A DNA stretch of 64,000 nt from Epiperipatus broadwayi. Lineage: Eukaryota; Onychophora; Udeonychophora; Euonychophora; Peripatidae. The first letter of the stretch is position 1. Every line of letters begins with the position of its first letter. The stretch spans positions 5,761,276-5,825,275 of the forward strand of contig JAQFVV010006245.1 in the NCBI GenBank assembly GCA_028023455.1. Reading direction: 5' to 3'. The position numbers and the translations under genes are program-made. The notes beneath the pieces are model-generated. The model did no database searches. It saw only the letters and a program-made list of their open reading frames with translations, and was not told the origin of the DNA. Below, one piece after another: positions 1-13,400 of the stretch.

Positions 1-126
1 GTTAAAAAAAATTATTATATTTGTCTTTTTGAAAAAAAATATTAACCTTGTTTGTAACCTGAACAAAATTAAAATTGATCTTGTATTAAAACTTTAGTTC
101 AAGGCATGACAGGTGAATATGCTAGC

Positions 127-192
127 TTATACACTGTGAGTCTCACAATATATATATATATATATATATGTGAGACTCACAGTGTATAATTT

Positions 193-226
<34 letters not shown>

Positions 227-233
227 AAATTAT
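127..233. repeat. Two overlapping perfect AT-cored palindromes
   Basis: The first palindrome (127-189) has perfect 21-bp arms beginning TTATACACTGTGAG around an alternating TA core. The second (186-233) has arms ATAATTTCTTATA and its complement around a longer TA core. They share their junction bases, so either one or both hairpins can form. The non-repetitive arms show these are not simple microsatellites. Confidence 0.85.
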
Positions 234-3200
234 GCCAGAAATCCTGACAGTTTAATCATTACATAATATCTTTAGTTAAAAAATTGATAAAACTGCTATA
301 TGTTTTATCATTAATATTTGATTAAAACAATCATACTTTGAAATTTTGCATTTTCACACACACATATATATAATTTGACCATATATTTAACCCTATGTGT
401 TAGATATATGTTTTAAAGATTAAAAACATTTTTTGTGTAAGATTATAATAAATAGATTTCTTTATCTATACTACTATAATAAAAATCTTAAATTATATGT
501 TTCAATAGTATGAGTTAAAGTATTTCAGTTAGTCTATTTAGTTAGCAGTTATTTAAAAAGTTATCTTAGATTGTTTAATATTTATTTGAAAGAATGAAAT
601 TAATATTTTTGAAACTAAAGAAGAGTTAATCTAGAGCTTAATATGTTTCAAATAGATGTAATAGATAAAGTTAGTTTATGCCGTCTGAAATGGTTAGTTA
701 ACTTTGTTAAGATTTTTAATAGTTAATTTTTAAAATAAATTGTTTCAAAGTAATAGTTATGATTTATTTAATATCAATTTAAGTGAGGGTATTTAAAACC
801 AGAATTTAAGAGTAATAAGTATAACTGAATGAGATTAATGTTAATTTAAAATTAGTTTTAAATATTAAAAATGGTTATATTTAATGTGCATATGTGTGTG
901 GATGTTTAATGCAAGCAGATGAAATATTGAAAGTTGAAAAGATTTATTAAGAGTAAATGTATTTTAAGAATGAGTACATTCAATCAGTTTTTTATTATTA
1001 AAAAAAAAAAGCTTTTAAATAATACAAGGGAAAGAATAAAAAAAAAGTATTTGAATAAAAAAAATGTTTAATCTGAAAATAAATCATTTATTTGTATTAA
1101 ATACATCATTTTTTGTAGTAGTTATACTGTAATTAAACAGTTCATTTTTTATCTAGACACTCAGATAACCTAATTATCTGGATTGATAGAGTTAAGGTCA
1201 AATCAATTATCTAGAAACAGTATGCTAGTAATTTAAATCTAATGAATACTGGGAAAAGATCAGTTAAAAATATCAAAAATGCAGTAGAAAATCTTAAGGT
1301 ACATGGATGTAAATCTTAATCTAAAATTTATTATTATTATTAAAATTTTAATTTCATTTTAGTTTTGAATTAACTGGTTTCAGTCAATTAATTATTTGTT
1401 TTAAAAAAGTTCACTTAAAAAATCCAAATTTTATATTTCATTGTTGTTATGCCTGAATAAGAAAAACTATAAGTTATTTATCGCAGTATTTCTCCTGAAA
1501 GCATATGCCCAACTGATCCATTGAACAATAAGTTTAAAAGGATGCTAAAATTTCTGTTTCAAAAGAAGCCAAATGAAATAGAATCCTTGTAAGGAAAGTA
1601 TGTTGTTTCATTTTAAAATAAATATTAGCTAAATTCTGAACTTTTTGCTATAAGACTATCTTTGGCAAGTTTTAACTAACTTTCAATTAGTTCTTAATAC
1701 TAATGATTGTTACTAAAAATAGTCAATATAGTTATAGATTTATATACATCATTAAAGTAAAAACTTACTTATATTAAGCTAAGGTATAGAATGATAAACT
1801 TTTATAAAAGTATTAAGTCTATAAAAAAAGAAGCAGCAACACTTATTTAGAATTGTTTTATAAAATTTTAGTAAAAGACCAATTTATGGAAAACAACTCT
1901 TTAATTATCATAAGGAAAAGACTATATCCTGATTGTTTCATGCTAAAACAAATAATATAGCTATTCATCTCAAGTTTATGTATTCATTTATTTATTTAAT
2001 TTCTTTTTAAATTGCTAATTGATTCAAACATGAGATTTTGTACTTAGAAATGGAATAAATATAATTTAAATTTGCAATGTTGTGATTAATGTTGCTGAAA
2101 AAGACAACTTATTATAACAATAAAACACTATAAAGAGCAATTTTACAATTAAAATTATCCTTCTGTTCATTACTCTTCTGATTTCCCTTGTCATTAAAAA
2201 TGGGTTTTGAAAGAAACTGTTTGCTATTAGAATTACCTGCTATTAGCTCTCATGACTAAATTTGAAATTGTTAAATTTCATTACCAACATTTTTCAAAAT
2301 TTTTTATTATAGATTTTCATTTTTGTGTCTGCTCTATCTCAATAAAGGACTGTGCATGTTTCCATATAACTTCAAAAAAGAACAGAAAAAAAAACATGAA
2401 CCAAGAAATAATTTCCTTACCAAGAAAAGAAGATTTAATCTCTAATATAAATTAAAAAAAAGGGTATTATATATATATATATTATAATTATGATATAAAT
2501 ATATAAGAATGGTGCTCAAGGAATGGAATTAGTAAGACCATGGTGAAAATGTATTTATGCGAGTTAGTTTTATTGTTCCAGGTTTTCTAAATGATTATTT
2601 AAAATTATATAAATGATTGTATCCAGAGGTATAACAGTCTTTAAAAATATTTCATGTGTGTAAGAATTTTAAATACTTTATAAATATTGCCACCATTATG
2701 CAATAATAATTTTGTCAATATACATATAATCTTAAACCGAGTGAATGAATTACACGCTTTTTGGTATGTGTATGCAAGATGAATAATAATTCATGTTTAT
2801 TATTATTATTAGCTCCATGCCTTTTATTAGTAATATAATTTTTGAGGCAATTTTAAGTGAGTATTATACTATATATATTTAGCTTCTTCCTGAAAGAGAG
2901 TGCAGTTCATTCATTCATCAGTATCACCTGCACATAGTATCAGGTACTCTTTCGTATTTTTACTAGTTCATATTTCCCTTTTCCACTATGTCTAGGATTT
3001 CAATATTAGAGTATATTTCAATATATACCCACAGGCATGTTCAGCTTTGCAATTCATTATTAACTCCATTCTAATTTTTTAATTTAATGTATATTATCAG
3101 TGTCGAGCATAGTTATTTCCTCCCTCCAACATAAATATTGTTAATGTTATAAGTGTCTTATATTGCATAATGTTTGTGATATCAAATTAACATCTATTAA

Positions 3201-3474
3201 GTGTTTCTACACTGGTTTTTAATATTGTTTTTGATTAAAAAAAGTGTATAATATCTCCTAGTAGTCTTGATAAAGGAATATTGTTTTACTTTATGGGTAC
3301 AGGTTGGAACTAAAGATCATATTTGATGAATAAAAAAACTATTGAGTAGTGAATATAACTTATATGATAAAATTGTAGAAATGGTTTTTTAAAAAGGTAC
3401 ACCAATGTATAAAGTTATTAATATTTGTAAATACAGTATAGTAAGTTAAAAGAAATAATAATGATTATTAATAT

Positions 3475-3700
3475 ATAGGGTATATGAGCACAGACTTTCA
3501 CATGACCCACCACTCTCCACACTATCTCATAACACTGATATACTTGAACACATATATGTTGAAAAGATAAATAATCATCAATATACATATTTCATGCTAA
3601 ACCAGCAATCATCAGTTGGTCCAGATTACCATCTCTACACATATATGCTATAAGTGCTCAGATATATATTAAGATAGCCAATCCTCATACTTTAGTTAAT
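3475..3700. repeat. Dispersed repeat family copy (3.5 kb)
   Basis: The sequence contains the family landmarks ACTTTCACATGACCCACCA, CATGCTAAACCAGC and CAGTTGGTCCAGAT in this order. The same landmarks recur at 16.3, 16.8 and 52.0 kb, and in reverse orientation near 45.3 and 48.7 kb. Confidence 0.75.
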
Positions 3701-4940
3701 AATGATTATTGTAAATAAATATTTCTTTTACGTGGATTATTATATGATGTAAATAAATATTTTTATTATTAATTAAATACATTCTGTTTCATTGCCTTTA
3801 TAACATCATTGCATTAACACCTCTATTTATCAGAAAATCTGCTTCAATAAAGTTTGCATTAATGTTTTTTTAAGAGTGCATTTCAATGGTCACATAGTGT
3901 TTATACATTCATTTTGTTTAATAATTATTGAATTATTATATCTGCATTCTTAGAAGATATATATTATATTATTTACTTCATTTCAAATGCACTTGTTATG
4001 TAGTTGGTAGCATAAAAGATACTCTCCCTTACTGCCTTCTACATTACTTTAATATTGATTATTCAAATTTACATCTGAAAATATAAGATTTCTGTATTTT
4101 ATATTATGTAGAAATGAAATAGTTGTATCTAAATAACTGCAAAGTATTTAGAAATGTTTTTCAAGTTACCAATTATATATTACTTAAGTATACGAGTATT
4201 CTGTTATTACGTAATTTCATTTCTACTTTTTTTTAAATATTAAGATTGCAAAATAAAGTAAGAGAAATGTCAAATACTCCCTGTCTAGCTTAAATAATAA
4301 CCATAATATTTTTGTTAAGAAATTAAAGTATTATCATTGACATTTTGTTCCAAATGCATTTATTCTGAATTTGAACTCTGAGATTAAAATATTTTAAATT
4401 TGCAAATGAACCTGTATTTGAGATAAATATATTTGAAAACATATGATATTTAAAATTTAAAAAAACCTAACATTGAGATAAAGATATTTTAAGAAATAAG
4501 ATAAGATATCTTGAATTATCAAAAGTCATTAGAAGATGATCCTATAACCCATGATATGCATAGGAATTGATGCCGCCACAATGTAAACAGCTAACTATAC
4601 AATCCCAGTGTTGTTAGTAGATGTAGTGTTCAGATGTGGAAGAATCGGCCACATTTGTAACCACTATCTAAACGGCTACTACGATCGCAGTCGTGTATTT
4701 TAGCCATAGGTTTGGCCATATTATTCTGTGTTTTTACACAGAAACAGTGCCACCAGGCAATGTACAGTGCATAATTTACAACTGCTGAACTTTGTATTTT
4801 AATAATTATATTTAGCCATGGTATTGTCTATAGGAGGACTCATAATCTGGTGTTTTAAAAATTCATGTTATATGGTGCCTGTTCATGTAACCTCTGATTG
4901 CTAAACATTGTCCTTTGGGTCATTCCAGTCCTTGGGTTAC

Positions 4941-4942
<2 letters not shown>

Positions 4943-5023
<81 letters not shown>
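4943..5023. repeat. (AT)n microsatellite, about 80 bp
   Basis: Uninterrupted alternating AT of about 40 units. Apparent poly-Ile-Tyr reading frames through it are artefacts. Confidence 0.98.
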
Positions 5024-5025
<2 letters not shown>

Positions 5026-5452
5026 CACATACTCACATCTGGACAAATGTGCATGGGTTCTAGCCTTATCAAATCTTGTGCAAAAATGTTTTATATGCTT
5101 GCAAAATTTTCTAATATAAAAATTTTAATTTTTAAGAAATTTCTCTTTTTTAATACTTCTAAAAACCAAATAATATTTAACTATAATTGGTCTCTTATAG
5201 AAATAAAAAATAAAAAAGTCATTAAGTAATTCACTGCAGGAAAATGTAATTCTTACCAAACTACTCAAATGTCAGATGTCAAGGATTTACATATTTTCTT
5301 ACCTATTTTATTCTTTAGTTAAGAAATACTAGATTTCCATTTATTAACCTCATCTGTTGTCTTCTCATGTATTTTTGGACATATTCATATATATAATTTT
5401 GTACACAGAACCCTTACTTATTTATAACTATATACAATTTTATAAAACTTAC

Positions 5453-5566
5453 TTTTAATGTATAATGCTATTGGAGCAGTTGTTATTAATATAATTAGCG
5501 GCTGACCAGAAAATATTGCAAAAAACACTCCTCCTACTGCTTGAGCAAATATTACTTTCTTTACTC
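5453..5566 (-). CDS. SLC4A11: SLC4A11-like exon H, next membrane segments
   Basis: This 114-nt exon lies between acceptor atttatag and donor gtaagt. It encodes [20 protein letters not shown] then [17 protein letters not shown] and stops one base into the next codon. The Q-x-x-G-G-x-x-F/Y-x-x-FSGQPL-x-ILLTTAP series is the feature that separates SLC4A11 from other SLC4 members, which carry a GAQPLL-x-(V/I) type sequence here. The rest of the membrane domain must lie to the left; I could not find the next exon between 1 and 5452. Confidence 0.95.
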
Positions 5567-7363
5567 CTATAAATATAATTCATATACAAATTGATTACAT
5601 TTTGATAATATTAAAAAAAATCTTAATGATTTTTTTCACTGCATATTCTTATCATATATAAAATTAAAAATAATAGTTTTATATTTAAAAAACTAAAATT
5701 ATAAAATAGGTATGCAAATATCATTTTAGGATGCATCATGTAAAACTATAACTCCAAATAACATTAAAACATTACACACAGCTCTTTAATAATGTGTTCA
5801 TTATAAACAAAGTAAAAAATATCAACAACATTTAAATATATGATAGATCAGATCAAAAACAGTCAATAGAACTTGTATCACAAAGTATGATTAGGTTGGC
5901 ACCTTTGGTGAATATATGTATTAAATAATAAAAATAATTTTAATATATTCAATAGTAAGATAGCAAAGTAGGAAGTAGTGAAAGTAATAAAGGTAAGAAT
6001 AGATAAAAAGAAAATAGTCTTTAAATAGCCCATTATAGGTAAAAGCTCTTAAGAACTGTGAAAGAGAAGACATTACTCAACAGGCTTGTTAAATGTAAGT
6101 TGGTGGTGGTGACTTAAGAGATTTTTATTTCTATCATTTGTTTTATTCTCAAGATAATAATTAGATATCCATTTATTGACCAATATTAAATAGTTATAAT
6201 AGTTGGTATAGATTGTTCATCTGAAAAAAACCCCCTCTAACCCTATTTTTAAAAAAAATAAAATTATAAGAGTTCATCTCGTATACTATGCTATTGTATA
6301 ATTTCTCTGAGTACTTGTAACTGGAATTTCTAGGTTAATTTTCAAATATTTATTTTATTCTATAGCCAAAAAAATGTTTTAGTCAGCATTAGTCAAATTG
6401 TCTTATACATTATAATAGATATTGATTTTATACTATGAATCTTGGAAATAGTGGTGACATAATTAATGGCTAGTGCTTTGCTTTTATTAGAAAAGGTATA
6501 TAATGCAAAGAAATGCTGTCAGAGTCAAACTTTTTATGAATCTAGAACTGGAAATGAGAAATATGTTAAACAAGTTTTAGTTGTTGATAATTTGTTAATG
6601 TAATTGCTTTTGTCTATTAAATATACATCTTATATTTCATTTGAAAAATGTTCTGTTTTGACAAGATTACATTAAAACAGAGTCACTTTACAGATTATGA
6701 AATGTTGGATTTGTTCACTTTATAACTATAATGTGATATTTTGGAAAAATAATTCTTTCACTCAGCTTCCTGATGCACTTTGTAGAATTATAGTAATAAA
6801 TGTAAAAAATCTATAAAACTCTTAAAGGTGATGAATAATTAATTGGACAAATTCTATAGCTATTTTCCAAAACCAAAGAGAAATCCCTAGTTGAAGATTA
6901 TGGTCTATTGCACAAACTTTCTGTGATCACATGTAAAACTAATTGTATGCATTAACCTGATAAACTTGTTTTTATGACTGTCTGATCTAATGAATTCTTA
7001 TTTACAGATTTCTGATGCTTGCAAATCATTTTTCAATACTCTTAATTCCAAAAAAGAAATGATCTTACTAAACTCTATAGTTTTACATTTATAATTACTA
7101 GCTGTAATTTCATTCATTAAACTAAATAAAAAATCTTACTTTAGTCATTTAATTCAAAAAAGTAATAATCAAAAATAGTTTTATCAATTCTAAGAGCATT
7201 TTTTTTTACTTTAAAGCCACCTGTTATGAGTCTGATCAATCAATGAATATCAGATAGTGTGATAATTTTATAGTGATTTCCCAGATCACTTTTTGTCTTT
7301 TAATTTCGTCAGTCATGACTTAGTATTGAAACTGAATCTAATGCATCAATAAACTACCAGTTA

Positions 7364-7420
<57 letters not shown>

Positions 7421-7440
7421 TATTATTATTATTATTATTA

Positions 7441-7499
<59 letters not shown>

Positions 7500-10400
7500 C
7501 ATTATTATTATTATTATTATTATCATCATTATTATTATTATTATTATTATTATTTATTAAACATGGTTACAAGAAAACATTATAAATGACCAAGTGGAGA
7601 ATATTTCATTTTTCATTAGTTAAACCTTAACCAGACTCTCTTCATTACAACTATAAATTCAAAACAGATTCCATATATTCGTTATTTTATCTTCTATATA
7701 TTTTTGGTTATCAATGTTGCTGACCATAATACACCCAATTTAAAATAAATTGCTATCATCTCCAGACCACTGGCCAATTGTATACACAGTGATGCTCCTA
7801 CATATTTCCCAAGCATACACTATGCATCAGAACAGAGAATCAGTGCTACAACACTCACATGAACATTTAATTCTATCATCAAAAAACATTGGATTATTTT
7901 TATATATTGGCCACAATTAACAAATAATACCAAGAATGCTCAAAAGTTTACATAGATAGACCCAGAAAATACCAACTAAGATTCTATCCAAGACAAGAGT
8001 AATCAACTCTCCCATAATAGCTATAATATATAATATGTGAGTATAAATAATACAGTAAATATGCACACATATTTACACAATCACACACAAGCCTATTCTT
8101 GAAAAATGCACCACAACATCATTTACATATATTTCCTAGATGTCATGAAGATTGATAGGGCAATAAGTATTTTGTTTCATTATATCTCGCTTACTAAAGA
8201 CTTTACTATTTTATCTTTATTTCTAGATAATATCTTTATCATTCATAGGGAACAAATTAAGAGACATGTTAGCAAACCTTATCATCCTTAGTACACATCA
8301 ATGTTCTTTTCCTCAAGACACTATCAGTACATTCTGAATAGATTTTCTTTTTACACTATTCCACTCTTGGCTGGCTTCATGATCTTTGAACTATTTTAGT
8401 GACTGGACACTTTTACATTTTTTACAGCAAGCTGGTACTATCCTTTCAGGATTGTTTGTGTCACTTTTTAAAAAAAATTTCAACCAATGTATTTATTTAA
8501 ATATTTTGTGTCATTATTTAATGATTGCTTTGTGTTCCATTTCCTTTTCATTAATGACATTTGGTATTATTTGAACCCTATTTATCAATTCCTATTCCTT
8601 TGAACTTGCTGAGTTTTTTTTTTAAATTCTTCATGTTCAACCTCTATCCTCTGCCTGGAATCTCTTAATATTTTTGTTTGGGTGTTAGTTTCTTGCTGAA
8701 CATATATAACTATTTATTAATTTTTTTTATTATCTTCATTCAGAAGCTCATTTACTTTTACAAGAATTTTCTTTATATTCTACTGCACATTTAGTATAAC
8801 TACTTCATTTTTCTTTATATTTTCATGAGTATTTGACATAGGTTTTGATATACAATGCAATTTATTACTATTTTTAACATGAGAAAAAATTAAATTTACA
8901 TCATAATTTTTTTATACATCTGAGAAATATACTACTCTATATCTTTGATTTGTTACATTAAATAATGATTGTATCACAAAATGAATATAAAATGCTTCTC
9001 CTTTCTACAACAATTTAAAAAATGCCCTGCTTAGCAAATAGTGATCAATAAATATCACACACACACACCCTCAATAATTGCTAATAAACATCACATGATT
9101 ACCATTTCTTATGCTTGCTTATAATTGTTATTAAAGCAGACAAAACTCACTATACATACTGCTACACACAGCAAGCTAGAGTAATGGATGCCAGAAGGCT
9201 TGTGCATAAAATCCCCATCTAGTGCCTACTCATTCAATATCCCAGAGTCTGGGGATATTGGATGAGTAGGCACTAGATGGGGATTTTATGCACAAGCCTT
9301 CTGGCATCCATTGTTTGGAGATATTGGATGAGTAGGTACTAGATGGGGATTTTATGCACAAGCCTTCTGGTATCCATTGATTAACCAGAAACTAGTCTGA
9401 AGATATTGGATGAGTAGGCACTAGATGGGGATTTTATGCACAAGCCTTCTGGCATTCATTGATTACTCTAGCTTGCTGTGTGTGATAATACATACAGTGA
9501 GTTTTGCCTCAATAATTAAATGACTTTTAAGATCTTGATTGCTTTTTATATTTAACATATCTTACTTTACACATTTATTATAAGCTTTGTTCATATAAAG
9601 ACTGATTTTGCTAAGATAGTGACTTTCAAGATATTCTTAGGATATAACTAAGATATTTCAGTTTTTGTTTACCCCTATGGGTTCATTAATGTGATTATTT
9701 TAGTATCTAAATTTATTATTAATCCTCTTTATTATTGTCTATCACAAAACATAATAAATATTCAGCAATCATATTTTTAACTATAAAATTAAAGAATTTA
9801 AAATTAAAAAATAAATAAATAAATATTTTTACTTGCCTATAACATGATTTGTATTTCGGTCATTTAATACCCCAAATGCAATAGCAGGCAGAAGACAGGC
9901 AAAATATAAAAAAAATGTTGTTGCCAAAACTTTCTGAGGAGTTTTATGACCTCTAATTCCTAAAAATTATAATAATATAATAAATCCAATAATTATCATA
10001 TAATACTAAATTGACCAAGCACTTTACTACAGTTACACAATGCTTTATTTATCACCCTTTCTTACAGTTTACAGTTTCGATTGCCCCAGAAATCTTCTTC
10101 AGAACTTTATATAAAGTTCTGAAGAAGATTGCTGGGGCAATCAAAACTGTAAACTGTAAGAAAGAGTGGTAAATAAAGCATTGTGTAACAGTAGTAAAGT
10201 GCTATAGGAGAGATAAAATTCTGAAGAAGATTGCTGGGGCAATCAAAACTGTAAACGGTAAGAAAGGGTGGTAAATAAAGCATTGTGTAACAGTAGTAAT
10301 GTGCTTGGACAATTTAATATTATATGGTATACATTTGGCAATGCAATAAGAAAGAGTAGTTAAATCCAATAATTGTAAAAAGCAACAATAATAGATATGT

Positions 10401-13400
10401 AAATACTGATCATGTTGATCCTATATATTGAGAGGAAAATGCCTCCATAATAACAAATAATACACACTTAGTCATGCTAATATTTAAACACAGTTTTAAT
10501 ATAAAAGATATATTTTTAATGACATGATAAAACACGGAGAAGAAAATAATTATAAAAAGTTCAATATTAAAAAAGCATATTATCAAAACTTAAACATTCT
10601 TAAATTCATAAATCATAGAAGTTTTATTCATCATTGCTATTTTGTAATATATATATAAATGTGAAAGAGTAAAAAGAATTTCTTTTGATTCCCTTTTTTC
10701 AGCAACTGTTTAAGGATAGATTTTTAATAATTAATGTAAAACTAAAATAATTATATAACTTATTAAGACTGAATATAAAAATTATTTGTAAATTAAATTT
10801 GTGAATTTGAATAATAAAATATTTGGATTTATATATTTAAATGTATGAGTCAATTTAAAACAATGTAATTAACATGTTGATTATAGTCAGTATTTATTTT
10901 CTAGTTCAGAGTTATCACATAATCAAATCTTTTCAGTCCAGATTTTTAGTTAATCATATTGTCTAAGAATTTATCATACTAAAATTACAGATTGAAAAAC
11001 TATATAGAAAATAGAAGAGTAATTTTCCCAAGTTGAAGTCAAAATTGCTCACAGACTAGCTAATTGCTATAGCAAATAGTCTTATAAGTATTATTATTCA
11101 TCTCTATCTTAAAATTGTGATATACATTAAGGTACTGGATAAAATATTACAATGCTGAGCTAAGATACTTTCTTTTTGGATTGCTGTTTATAATTCCAGC
11201 CATGTTACCCTGCAATAAGTATGAAAAAATATCATCCATATAAATCTTTTAATATCTAGAAAAGAAAGTAACATTGCTTAATAAATAATGAATTTAAAAA
11301 CAATTGATCTGCCTATAGTACATTGCTTGACATGAAATGTTAACAATTTATGATCTCATCTAACCCAAGAACAAATGATTAAGAAATCAGCTATAAGAAA
11401 AACCAATTATATGACCAATAAAAAAACCAACATGAAAAATATATACTACACCTGAAAGTTTTGGAAACTTTCTATAAAATTTAAACTACAAGTATAAATT
11501 GTAGAAGAGAATTCAAATTTTATACAATTTAAAATATATATATATTTTAAAAGGTATTATTTTGTAAATATTTTATCCTGAAAAATATTGCATTGAAATA
11601 CATATCTTGCCACACTTTGCTTTTACTTTTTCTTAAATATGATATTGTATATAGGCATTTTAATAACTTGTATACATTCTACTTGTAAGGTTAATTTTAT
11701 TATTGTATAAATGCATGTAAAAACTGCACTTGGGGATAGAGTGAAATAAATATGAATGTGTTTTAGTTACTAATATTGGTATATTTATTTTGTAGTAAAC
11801 CATATTTGTTATATTAATTTCTATTTCATATATTCATTTTTTTTTTTACTAAAGTTTTGTATTAGATATAGCTTTTATTCTCTAAAATTTCTCTATGTTA
11901 TGTCATATATTCTTTACACACAATATATTTGTTTGATACCTCATAATCAAAGAGTTATGTTTCAATGACTGTGTTTAGATAAACAGAGAATGTGAGCAAT
12001 GGAAGATATTAAAAAGGTAATAAAGGCATAATGAAAATAGCTATTGAAATGATGAAGGTGTCCTCTTATAGTGATTAAGGAAATTAAATTATATAATCCT
12101 ATTTATATATAAGTATAAACGTGGAACTCCCAAATATGCAGCATCTGAATTTTGTTCATAAAAGTGTGAAGATTTGATTTTCTCATCATTTTCATTTGAT
12201 AGTTATATGTGTTCTGATCTCAACAAATGTTCTGTCACATAAGTCGATTCCAAATGAATATGTTTAATTGCTTTTTTTATTTATTTATCATAACAGCATA
12301 TAAATTCACTCCAACATGTAAGGGCCAAATATATAATTATATTACACTTTTCCAAGAATTGAGGCATAAATTGTATAAAATAAATTTTAGTTTTGTCAGA
12401 TAGATAAAACTGATTATACTAAATTTGGATCAGAAATAATATCATCTGGGGGCAAAAAAAAGATAAACATGATAAAAAAAAAAATTAATAAAAATAAATA
12501 GTAATAAATGTTTGAAATAGTAGAATGAGAGAATAAAAAAGTGGACAATAATTAGGAAACAACAGGTTTAATAAGTTAAAACGAAAAATTCAAATTAAAC
12601 AAATAAAATGACAGACTAGAATGAGTTTAAAGAAAGAGAAGATTTTGGATGTCCAGAAGAGAAGAAAGGATTATCCAAATTTAATGAAATATTTATGAGA
12701 ATAAAAAAAAATTTTGTTTGGAAATAAAGCGATGATAAAGAAAATAGCATTATGAAACAAGGATGAAACAGAAACCAAAGAAAGTTCAATCAGAAAAACT
12801 ACCGAAAAGCTAGAAACTAAATAAAAAAATAGTAACAACAAAATTCACAGGAAAAAAGAAAAAAAATCCAGTAAAAGAAATGCCCAATTCTGAAAGTGTG
12901 ATTAATCAAATGTTGCAATTAATTAAATAAAGCATTAAAGTAAATATGAGAAAATTGTATAAGAAATGAATATAAAAATAATTAATAATAATAATAATGA
13001 AAAGGTGATACAATAAATAAATGTAAAAATGAATGATAATGAAAAGTTGATTCATAAAGCAAATATAAAGGTGAATGAGAATGAAGTTAAAAATCAAAAC
13101 ATAATAAAAGATGAAAATCAAAGGATGATCAGAATATGAATAAAAATGAAGAAAGATAAGTAAATTATAGACCACATAGCAAAGATAATATAAAACAAAA
13201 ATATGAGATCACTATAAAGATAAAAGAATTAGTAAAGGAAAATAAAGAGGTGCTAATTAAAGTAAACATTATATCTCAAGAAAACTAAGAAGATATTACT
13301 ATGAAAAAGCAATTTAAAGAAATTGAAGTGATGGAAAGACAGAAAAAAAAAGATAGGAAAATATGATCAAAGTATTAGAAGAGCACAAGAGACACAGCAA

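Larger units (their letters stand above)
1..5452. other. Intron or downstream DNA left of exon H
   Basis: No convincing exon or transposon protein is visible on either strand. The stretch is mostly A/T runs. It holds the paired AT hairpins near 130-230, one copy of the dispersed repeat near 3475-3700, a short shared repeat near 4716-4770 and the long (AT)n tract at 4943. By the frame of exon H it should be the intron leading to the next SLC4 membrane exon, unless that exon lies outside the window. Confidence 0.6.
5567..9836 (-). other. Intron G-H
   Basis: This interval separates exons G and H. It starts with a GC donor and ends with a normal AG acceptor. It contains an (ATC)n/(ATT)n tract at 7368-7556 and a foldback element at about 9140-9508. 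The rest is unique-looking AT-rich DNA with short reading frames that match nothing I know. Confidence 0.85.

Noticed and set aside
4855-5229. Poly-Ile-Tyr reading frames on both strands
   Set aside because: They run through the (AT)n tract; the flanks show no conserved protein.
7338-7529. Poly-Ile, Asn and Asp reading frame
   Set aside because: A translation of the ATC/ATT microsatellite.
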